Made by a program: the position numbers and the translations under genes. The notes beneath the pieces are model-generated. The model worked only from the letters and a program-made list of their open reading frames with translations, was not told the origin of the DNA and searched no databases. Below are positions 8,290-14,218 of a stretch of 14,218 bases of DNA, one piece after another; positions within the stretch are counted from its first letter, which is position 1, and each line of letters opens with the position of its first letter. Source of the DNA: Ruminiclostridium sp. (GTDB lineage Bacteria; Bacillota_A; Clostridia; Oscillospirales; Ruminococcaceae); NCBI GenBank assembly GCA_017550775.1, contig JAFZOA010000643.1, positions 1 through 14,218 on the forward strand. The letters are read 5' to 3'.

Positions 8290-8715
8290 ATGGCAGACCA
8301 GAATACCCAGAGAATAGAAGTCATAAACAGAACACGTGCTCAGATCGAATGTGTCAAAAAGCTTACGGATCCGCGTTATTACAGCATAATAGGAGGTGAC
8401 CGCACATCGGAGCTTCAGATCATGCTAAAAAAGCTTGAAGCTCTTTGCAGCAAGCTTGAAAGAAATACTTTTGATGTTTCTATCGTCGGACTTGAAAAGA
8501 CGGGCAAGAGTACGTTTGCCAATGCTTTTATGGGAATAGACATTCTTCCCACCAAAGATGCGCGCTGCACATATACTGCGACGAACATCTGTTACGGTAA
8601 CGATGATAAGGCAGAGGTCAAATTCTTCTCAAAAGAAGAATTCAATGAGAATTTCTTTGTTCGTCTGAATTCTATCGGCATACAGATCGAGGGGCTTCCG
8701 GATAACTGGTACTAA
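8290..8715 (+). pseudogene. Dynamin-like GTPase, 5' remnant (141 codons)
   Basis: The N-terminus of a dynamin-family GTPase: helical lead (1-60), then a GTPase start with the P-loop GLEKTGKST (residues 67-75) and a switch I-like segment PTKDARCTYTATNI (87-100). The frame ends at residue 141, before the DxPG (G3), TKxD (G4) and all stalk segments, whereas full-length relatives are several times longer. It cannot be a working GTPase. Promoter and AGGAGG site (8278-8283) are intact, so a fragment could still be made. The sequence after about 8700 belongs to a different gene in another frame, which indicates a deletion joining two genes rather than a simple stop mutation. Bacterial dynamins remodel membranes, and some act in phage defence. 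Confidence 0.8.
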
Positions 8716-9277
8716 CTCATATCTGGAGACAGGTGAATATGACATTACTGCTAAGAAATGGGTAAACGGTTATATTAAAAATGACGGAAATACATATTAC
8801 TCAAGTGTTTGTTCTGCACAGCCATTCCTTTATGATGACAGCTATTACTGGCTTGGAAGAGTAGATGACGAATATCACGGACGAGATTCATTTATAGTAT
8901 ATACAAGAAATGTTGTCCGCAGCGACTATAAAGACTGTGGTGAACTTCTGTTAACTACCGGCAAAGTCATTTATTCTACCGTATATAACGACGAAGTATA
9001 TGTTATGACGAATGGTTTTTCTGTGTATAAGGTCAATATGGACGTGCTTACTTCTCAGAAAGAAAGTAGTAATTCGGACAGCGGAGAGATCACATTCTCT
9101 TCCTCTGACAATGGAAATGACGCTTCTCCTTATGAACTGTACTTAGACGGTTCCGCTATAAAGCAAACAGGAAGAACAAATCTCAACGAGATAACCTGCT
9201 TTGACCTTACCGCCAACGGAGATGTAGTCGTTTATGACAATTTCGATACAACATACAAGATAATTGAGGTACAGTAA
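8669..9277 (+). pseudogene. 3' remnant of a beta-propeller-like (DUF5050-type) protein gene
   Basis: An open frame without a start runs from just after a stop at 8666-8668 to 9277, offset by one base from the GTPase frame. From about 8702 it reads like genuine protein: YLETGEYDITAKKW, then repeated blocks of the kind (Y/F)xLY...G...ItxFDLTANGDVVVYDN, as in the beta-propeller or DUF5050-like solute/surface proteins of Clostridia. Only about 190 residues of the C-terminal part remain. The first in-frame ATG is at 9005, with no ribosome site. I regard it as a tail left by the same deletion that truncated the GTPase. The family name is tentative; the stretch is Tyr/Asp/Asn-rich and has no membrane segment. 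Confidence 0.65.
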
Positions 9278-9284
9278 TGATTCA

Positions 9285-9309
9285 AGCCCGGCATTACTTA
9301 TGCCGGGCT
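9285..9309 (+). terminator. Stem-loop after the beta-propeller remnant
   Basis: Ten base pairs AGCCCGGCAT/ATGCCGGGCT around a TACTT loop, 8 bp after the stop, followed by ATCTTTAT. It is a probable terminator with a weak T-tract, separating the remnant from the next promoter. Confidence 0.65.
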
Positions 9310-9323
9310 ATCTTTATGTAAAG

Positions 9324-9352
9324 TTGAAAATGATCGGTGTTTGCGATATAAT
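9324..9352 (+). promoter_or_regulatory. Sigma-A promoter of the 778-aa gene
   Basis: TTGAAA (9324-9329), 17 bp, TATAAT (9347-9352). The predicted start point is near 9359, so the leader is very short (about 13 nt) and begins at the AAAGGGGGA ribosome site. The large gene is therefore transcribed on its own. Confidence 0.8.
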
Positions 9353-9371
9353 TGAAAAAGGGGGAATAAAT

Positions 9372-11708
9372 ATGTCCGCACATGAGGATAAGATAGAAAT
9401 ACTGAAAAACTATTCAAGCCGGATAGGAACATTCCACAATTTCAGATACGACGGGGAAATACCGCCCAAACAGCTTGAAAATGCACTCAGAAGCTTTGCG
9501 AGAGATGTTGATGTTTCCACAATACTTGGTTTATATGACATAACGATCGTCGAAAACGGTAAATGCGGGTATTTGTTCACCGAAAACGGACTTTATTTCA
9601 AGGATACATTCACAGGGTCTGTTTCCGTAAGCTTCAAGAATATTGATCTGTTGAGCGTAAACGGTGACAGTCTTATATTCACTATGAGGAATGGCAGCAG
9701 CCGGCATATAGATAATGCTTTTTCGGATAAGAACGCCTTGTACGATTATATTAACGCTATAATCGAATATAACCGGGAACATGAGTTAGCGGTGACCGAT
9801 GTTGTCAGGAAAAGTCCTGAATACTATAAGAAGCTTGACATTCTGAAAAAATACTATCTTTCCATTGGCACAGCTTATGGATTCGATACGATAGAAAACA
9901 TCGCTCCGGGAAAGCTTGACGCAGCTCTTGGCGGCTTTGCGTCCGGGGCTGACAGGAATGATGTTCTCGGATATTATGACACATCTGTTACCGGGCGGAA
10001 TGCGAAAGGCGGATATCTGTTTACCGACACGAAAATTTACTATAAGGAAATGTTCGGCAAGCCCAAAAAGATATGGTATGACGATATTACAGGCATGGAG
10101 ATAGGAAATACCGAAGCTGTCAACGACTGTGACAAAACACTCATCATACATCTTTACAAGGAAGATGATGTAGTAATAAGCAATCCTCAGCTCAACAAGA
10201 CCCCGCTGCTCAATATGCTGACAGAGATCGTCGCTGTTGACAGTACCGATGACAACTCAAACTTATCAACGGTCCGCACTCCAAGACAAGCAGCAGGAGC
10301 AGAAGCTGCCGGCGAAATGCTCGGCAATTACAGTACAGTCAATAAGCTGTTTGAAGAGGAACGTTTCAATGCTTCCATGGGTCATGGGTTTGCAGCTGAG
10401 CGCGCCAACAACCTGTACGACAATCTTACGGGTCATCATGCCGAGATCGTAGGTGACGATAACGCCAAGAACGGCGCAGACAGAATAGTTGACGGAGTAC
10501 TTGTACAGACCAAATATTGCAGCTCCGGCAGTGCGTGTATAGAAAAATGCTTTGATAAGGAGGGAAATTTCCGATATACGATCAATAACGGCACTGATGT
10601 AATGCAGATAGAGGTGCCATCCGACAAGTACGCCGAAGCTGTCGAGGTTATGCGCAAGCGTATCTCGCAGGGAAAAGTTCCGGGGCATACAAATCCGGAC
10701 GATGCCTCAAAGATAGTAAGAAAAGGACATTTTACCTATGCTCAGGCTCGCAATATTGCCAAAGCCGGGAATATTGACTCCATTACATACGATTCCGTAA
10801 ACGGTGTGATCTCTGCCGTACCTACACTGGGACTAACCTTTATTATGACTTATGCCACAAGCGTATGGAATGGAGATGCCCCGGATATCGCACTTAAAAC
10901 TTCAATTTATTCCGGCCTTAAGGTCGGCGGCGTAACATTCATAACCTCTGTTCTGTCAAGCCAGATCGGCAGGACTGCGGTAAATTCCTTTTTAGTAGGC
11001 GGTACAGAAGCGATCGTCAGGGTGATGGGACCAAAAGCCTCGGCTGTTATAGTAAATGCGTTCAGAAGCGGTTCGAAAATATACGGGGCAGCAGCTATGA
11101 AAAGTGCCGCAAAACTTCTCAGGGGTAATATTATAACCTCCGGAGTAACTGTTGTTGTCCTCTCAACATTTGATATAGTAGATATTTTCCGCGGAAGGAT
11201 ATCCGGAGCTCAGTTATTCAAGAACATAACAAATACAACTGCGTCAGTAGCGGGCGGAGCTGCCGGTTGGGTAGGCGGTGCGGCGCTCGGCAGTGCTATC
11301 CTTCCGGGAGTAGGTACTGTTATAGGCGGTATAGCCGGCTCATTTGCAGCCGGTGGGCTCGCAGGAAAAGCGAGTAATGCCGTCCTTGATAATTTTGTCA
11401 AAGATGATGCCGAAGCGCTCGTGAAGATATTTGAAGAGCGGTTTTCCGTTTTAGCACAGGATTACCTGCTTTCAAGAAAGGAAGCGGAAAAAGTTGCCGA
11501 TAGGCTGAAAGATAAACTGGACGGTAAAACGCTTAAGGATATGTATGCTTCCGAAGATAAGACTCAATTTGCCGATGATATTCTTATAGATATTATCGAG
11601 CAGCAGGTTTCCAAGCGCAAGCCCATACATCTTCCGTCTGACGATATGATACTTGACGGACTTCGTGAGATACTTGAAAATATAGCTGATTGTGAAAATG
11701 CATCATAG
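9372..11708 (+). CDS. Composite protein: two PH-like domains, putative PD-(D/E)XK-like core, glycine-zipper region
   Basis: A 778-residue protein of unknown function. The start at 9372 follows AAGGGGGA; an open extension back to 9264 lies over the terminator and promoter. Domains seen: two tandem copies of one domain (about 7-135 and 154-288), each with (I/L)LKxY...IGT, a VSTILGLYD/RNDVLGYYD motif and GYLFTxxxxYxK, resembling bacterial PH-like folds. A central segment (about 330-430) has Glu343, GADRI with Asp370 and VQTK with Gln379 and Lys381, a spacing compatible with a PD-(D/E)XK nuclease core in which Gln replaces the acidic residue. Hydrophobic stretches follow (about 478-500, 512-530, 585-607), then a Gly/Ala-rich zipper (about 625-666) typical of membrane-inserting proteins, and a charged helical tail. 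No signal peptide. Nuclease and membrane roles are inference. Confidence 0.85.
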   Translation: MSAHEDKIEILKNYSSRIGTFHNFRYDGEIPPKQLENALRSFARDVDVSTILGLYDITIVENGKCGYLFTENGLYFKDTFTGSVSVSFKNIDLLSVNGDSLIFTMRNGSSRHIDNAFSDKNALYDYINAIIEYNREHELAVTDVVRKSPEYYKKLDILKKYYLSIGTAYGFDTIENIAPGKLDAALGGFASGADRNDVLGYYDTSVTGRNAKGGYLFTDTKIYYKEMFGKPKKIWYDDITGMEIGNTEAVNDCDKTLIIHLYKEDDVVISNPQLNKTPLLNMLTEIVAVDSTDDNSNLSTVRTPRQAAGAEAAGEMLGNYSTVNKLFEEERFNASMGHGFAAERANNLYDNLTGHHAEIVGDDNAKNGADRIVDGVLVQTKYCSSGSACIEKCFDKEGNFRYTINNGTDVMQIEVPSDKYAEAVEVMRKRISQGKVPGHTNPDDASKIVRKGHFTYAQARNIAKAGNIDSITYDSVNGVISAVPTLGLTFIMTYATSVWNGDAPDIALKTSIYSGLKVGGVTFITSVLSSQIGRTAVNSFLVGGTEAIVRVMGPKASAVIVNAFRSGSKIYGAAAMKSAAKLLRGNIITSGVTVVVLSTFDIVDIFRGRISGAQLFKNITNTTASVAGGAAGWVGGAALGSAILPGVGTVIGGIAGSFAAGGLAGKASNAVLDNFVKDDAEALVKIFEERFSVLAQDYLLSRKEAEKVADRLKDKLDGKTLKDMYASEDKTQFADDILIDIIEQQVSKRKPIHLPSDDMILDGLREILENIADCENAS

Positions 11709-11719
11709 AATACAGACGA

Positions 11720-11754
11720 AACCGACTGCGCCTTGTATGAGTACGCAGTCGGTT
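11720..11754. terminator. 11-bp stem-loop between converging genes
   Basis: AACCGACTGCG (11720-11730) pairs with CGCAGTCGGTT (11744-11754), loop 13 nt, in the 51-bp gap between the 778-aa gene (+) and the small gene at 11760 (-). It probably serves both directions, although the T-tracts are poor. Confidence 0.6.
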
Positions 11755-11759
11755 GATCA

Positions 11760-12026
11760 TTATTCGGTTGTCATTACATCAAGCATGAACAGAACCCCGA
11801 GCCTGAAGCCTCGTGCAAAGTCCGCTTCGCATTCAAGCTGTGCTTCAACATGGAGCGCGTCCGAGTAGGTGTCGAGTAATTCCTTGCATTTCGGGAATTG
11901 TTCGATAAGTTTTTCCTCGGTGTCGCAAATGATTGCTCTGTTCTCAATACAGCGCTTGGTCCGGGGAGCTGGTTTCTCGCTCGGACAAAGTTCACCGTAG
12001 TAGAGCTTGCTTATAATTGTATCCAT
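11760..12026 (-). CDS. Small DUF6809-like protein (88 aa)
   Basis: Starts at ATG 12026 behind a GGAGG site. The protein begins MDTIISKLYYGELCPSEKP and ends FARGFRLGVLFMLDVM, with a helical middle. This LYYGxxxPSE opening and (F)xxGFRLGxxxMxxV ending is the pattern I associate with DUF6809, a family of small clostridial proteins of unknown role; the assignment is from memory. No signal or membrane segment is seen. It is 133 bp downstream of radA on the same strand, separated by hairpins, so it is probably transcribed separately. Confidence 0.75.
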   Translation of the reverse strand: MDTIISKLYYGELCPSEKPAPRTKRCIENRAIICDTEEKLIEQFPKCKELLDTYSDALHVEAQLECEADFARGFRLGVLFMLDVMTTE

Positions 12027-12127
12027 AGATGTTTTCCTCCGTTATTGTATTGTTACAAACAGATGTCGCCGTAACATATTTGTTGATACGGTTGAGGAAA
12101 ACTTCTTAATGGGAGTAGAGCGGGGGT

Positions 12128-12159
12128 TTGGGGCAGAGCCCCAACAGCGCGCAAGCGCT
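12128..12159. repeat. REP-like palindrome and hairpin after radA
   Basis: TTGGGGC-aga-GCCCCAA (12128-12144) and AGCGC-gcaa-GCGCT (12146-12159) follow the radA stop directly on its strand. The first belongs to the same kind of GGGGC/GCCCC unit as those at 1903-1955. It probably marks the radA transcript end. Confidence 0.6.
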
Positions 12160-13539
12160 TTACTCGGTATTCTTCGAGGAGATCGCGCTCTCTGCCGCCT
12201 TGAACAGCTGCGTTAGATTTGCCGCACCGAGGACGCGGATACCGGCGCAGTCCCGCTTGTCGAGGGATGAGAGCACTGCTTTGGGGACGATACAGGTGTT
12301 GAAGCCGAGGCGTGCGCACTCACGGACGCGCTCCGAGGCGTGGGACACGGCGCGGAGCTCTCCGCCGAGACCTATCTCCCCGAACACGGCGAGGTCTTCC
12401 GGTATCACACGGTCGCAAAGCCCTGAAAACAGCGACAGAGCGACTGCGGCATCGGCGGCGGGCTCTGTAAGGCGCATACCGCCGGTTATGTTCACATACA
12501 CGTCGAACTGTCCGAACAGGTAACCGGTGCGCTTTTCAAGCACTGCGAGGATAAGGCAGAGGCGGTTGTAATCGAAGCCGTCCGACGAACGCCGCGGATT
12601 GCCAAAGCCGGTCTTGGTGACGAGGGACTGAACCTCGGACAGCAAAGGACGTGAACCTTCGAGGGTGCAGAGGACGCTTATCCCGCTGATACCGGACGGC
12701 CGCCCGGAAAGCAGCATTTCCGACGGATTCGGGACTTCTTCGAGCCCCTTGTCGGTCATTCTGAACACGCCTATCTCGTTGGTGGAGCCGAAGCGGTTCT
12801 TCACGGCGCGGAGTATGCGGTAGGAGAGCTGTTTGTCGCCCTCGAAGGTGAGAACTGTGTCAACGATATGCTCGAGCACCTTCGGCCCCGCAATACCGCC
12901 GTCCTTGTTGACGTGTCCTACAATGATGATCGGTATACCGTAACGCTTGGCGGTCTGCATAAAAAGCGTGGTACACTCGCGTACCTGAGTAATGCTGCCC
13001 TGCGCGGAGGATATCTCGGTTATCTGCATGGTCTGTATCGAGTCGATGATGACCACGTCCGGCTTCTCCTCGATTATAGAAGCGTTTATCGCCTCGCAGT
13101 CATTGTCCGACAGAAGATACAGGTTTTCACCGGTGACGTGAAGGCGGTCTGCGCGAAGCTTTATCTGCCGCTCGCTTTCCTCGCCCGACACATACAGGAC
13201 TTTACAGGTCTTGTCGAGATAGTTGCAAATTTGCAGCAGCAGCGTGGATTTGCCTATTCCCGGGTCGCCGCTCAACAGTACAAGCGAGCCTGCGACGATA
13301 CCCCCGCCGAGCACCCTGTCGAGCTCCGAAGAGCCGGTAGTCCTGCGCGGATCGTCTGTCGTGCTTATCTCGCCGAGCGTTCGGGGTTTCAGAGTCCGGC
13401 CGCTCTTTACCGCGGCGCGGGGGAGCTCAACCTGCTCCGAGATCGTGTTCCACTCGCCGCATTCGGTACACCTTCCCACCCACTTCGGGTAAACGTGACC
13501 GCATTCACTGCATATATAGGAAACTTTCTGCTTCGCCAA
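12160..13539 (-). CDS. radA: DNA repair protein RadA (Sms)
   Basis: A full-length 459-residue RadA, the RecA-related ATPase that drives branch migration in recombinational repair and transformation. Visible: an N-terminal C4 zinc finger (Cys10, Cys13, Cys24, Cys27), a Walker A GDPGIGKST at 91-99, a Walker B VVIID at 162-166, the RadA signature KNRFG at 247-251, and the Lon-like C-terminal domain (about 290-450) with YVNITGGMRL. The start is TTG at 13539, 9 bases after AAGGAGA; no ATG is available at the zinc-finger end. The start lies inside the 3' end of the amidase gene (35-bp overlap), so the two genes are in one operon and translation may be coupled. It is visibly G+C-richer than the accessory region. 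Confidence 0.97.
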   Translation of the reverse strand: MAKQKVSYICSECGHVYPKWVGRCTECGEWNTISEQVELPRAAVKSGRTLKPRTLGEISTTDDPRRTTGSSELDRVLGGGIVAGSLVLLSGDPGIGKSTLLLQICNYLDKTCKVLYVSGEESERQIKLRADRLHVTGENLYLLSDNDCEAINASIIEEKPDVVIIDSIQTMQITEISSAQGSITQVRECTTLFMQTAKRYGIPIIIVGHVNKDGGIAGPKVLEHIVDTVLTFEGDKQLSYRILRAVKNRFGSTNEIGVFRMTDKGLEEVPNPSEMLLSGRPSGISGISVLCTLEGSRPLLSEVQSLVTKTGFGNPRRSSDGFDYNRLCLILAVLEKRTGYLFGQFDVYVNITGGMRLTEPAADAAVALSLFSGLCDRVIPEDLAVFGEIGLGGELRAVSHASERVRECARLGFNTCIVPKAVLSSLDKRDCAGIRVLGAANLTQLFKAAESAISSKNTE

Positions 13540-14218
13540 TTTGCGTATTCTCCTTGTTTTTTACTTCCTCACCGAAAAACTCCGCAAGCCCGCTGTATAT
13601 CGTGAACGCGACCTTTTTGCGGTACTCGGCGCTGCTCAGATTCGCTGCGTCGTCCGGATTTGAGAGAAATCCGCACTCAATCAGCAAGGCGGGCTGCTCG
13701 GTGCTCTTGAACAGGTACAGGCCGTTGTCGATCAGCTTCACCTCACGGTCATTTCCCGGCTGGAGCGCGGCAAACCTGCCCTGCATTATGCGCGCGAGCC
13801 TGAAATTCTCGCTGTTGTTAGTCGTGTAGAACATCTGCCCGCCGAAGTACGCCGGGTCGGTGAACCGGTTCTGATGCACCGATATGAACACGCTGTCGGG
13901 ATAGCTCTTCACGATCTCAAGCCGGTTCTCCATGTCCGAGACCTTCTGGTTGCGCACTCCCTCAACGCCGTCATCGTGTATCGACACGTCCTCGGTGCGG
14001 GTGTACACAACATCGTAGCCGTTCAGCGTCAGCAGCGCGCCGAGATCCTTCACGATCTCAAGGTTCACGTCCTTCTCGTAGGTGCCGTTGATGCCGACAC
14101 AGCCGGAGTCGAGGCCGCCGTGCCCGGGGTCTAAAACTATCACCTGCTTCGGCGAGCTCTCCGCAGCCGTCTGAGCCGCCTTTGCGCTCTCTGCCGCGCG
14201 AACACTCGCCGCGAGTGC
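13505..14218 (-). CDS. N-acetylmuramoyl-L-alanine amidase (Amidase_3), partial at 5' end
   Basis: A zinc amidase that cleaves the bond between N-acetylmuramic acid and L-alanine in peptidoglycan; CwlD-like in size and motifs. Counting from the codon at 14143, the ligands are His8 in DPGHGG, Glu23 in GTYEKDVNL and His90 in SVHQNR, with catalytic Glu156 in LLIECGFLSNP. The GTG at 14143 is not the true start: the frame stays open to the window edge through an Ala/Ser/Glu-rich stretch (AAQTAAESSPKQ before VIVLDPGHGG), so the N-terminal signal or anchor lies outside. The last 35 bases overlap the radA start, so the two genes form one leftward operon. A CwlD-type role in spore cortex is possible but not shown. 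Confidence 0.92.
   Translation of the reverse strand, partial: ALAASVRAAESAKAAQTAAESSPKQVIVLDPGHGGLDSGCVGINGTYEKDVNLEIVKDLGALLTLNGYDVVYTRTEDVSIHDDGVEGVRNQKVSDMENRLEIVKSYPDSVFISVHQNRFTDPAYFGGQMFYTTNNSENFRLARIMQGRFAALQPGNDREVKLIDNGLYLFKSTEQPALLIECGFLSNPDDAANLSSAEYRKKVAFTIYSGLAEFFGEEVKNKENTQIGEAESFLYMQ

Noticed and set aside
9264..9371. 36-residue N-terminal extension of the 778-aa protein.
   Set aside because: It spans a terminator hairpin and the -35/-10 promoter; the ATG at 9372 has the ribosome site.
12868..13605. Rightward 245-codon open frame opposite radA.
   Set aside because: G+C-rich antisense shadow of a clear radA gene, with no start signal.

Overview
The window looks like the chromosome of a gut or rumen Clostridia member, probably an Oscillospiraceae/Ruminococcus-type Firmicute. 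The reasons are consensus sigma-A promoters with 17-bp spacers, strong AGGAGG ribosome sites, several TTG starts, a Tn4451-type recombinase/TnpW/relaxase set, and a radA plus Amidase_3 pair. The genus is an inference; no rRNA or tRNA gene is visible.

Layout. (1) Bases 1-33 hold the first 11 codons of a leftward gene that resembles an IS110-family transposase, with its promoter at 82-110. (2) Bases 222-1726 hold a small operon: a promoter with a dyad over its start point, a 79-residue unknown protein, and an iron-dependent alcohol dehydrogenase. (3) Bases 1789-2020 are hairpin-rich. (4) Bases 2011-5711 hold a compact leftward mobilisation/integration module: a HUH relaxase, a TnpW-like small protein and a large serine recombinase driven by a perfect TTGACA-17-TATAAT promoter. 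A cluster of hairpins just upstream of the relaxase (5767-5925) is a good oriT candidate. (5) Bases 5926-6643 have no convincing gene but contain an orphan intrinsic terminator. (6) Bases 6644-11708 form an accessory locus: a WYL-type regulator translationally coupled to a zinc-ribbon peptide, a converging XRE regulator, a decapitated dynamin-like GTPase gene fused by a deletion to the tail of an unrelated beta-propeller-like gene, and an intact 778-residue protein. (7) Bases 11760-14218, visibly more G+C-rich from about 12160, are probably core genome: a DUF6809-like small gene, radA and a partial N-acetylmuramoyl-L-alanine amidase, all leftward.

The most notable item is the 778-residue protein (9372-11708). 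It has two tandem copies of a PH-like domain, a central region with a plausible PD-(D/E)XK-like core, and a long glycine-zipper membrane-active segment. It has its own strong promoter and sits beside the dynamin fragment and two regulators. I infer an anti-phage or membrane-stress locus that has lost one component; the sequence alone does not prove this. The 8.7-kb junction may be a real deletion scar or an assembly join.
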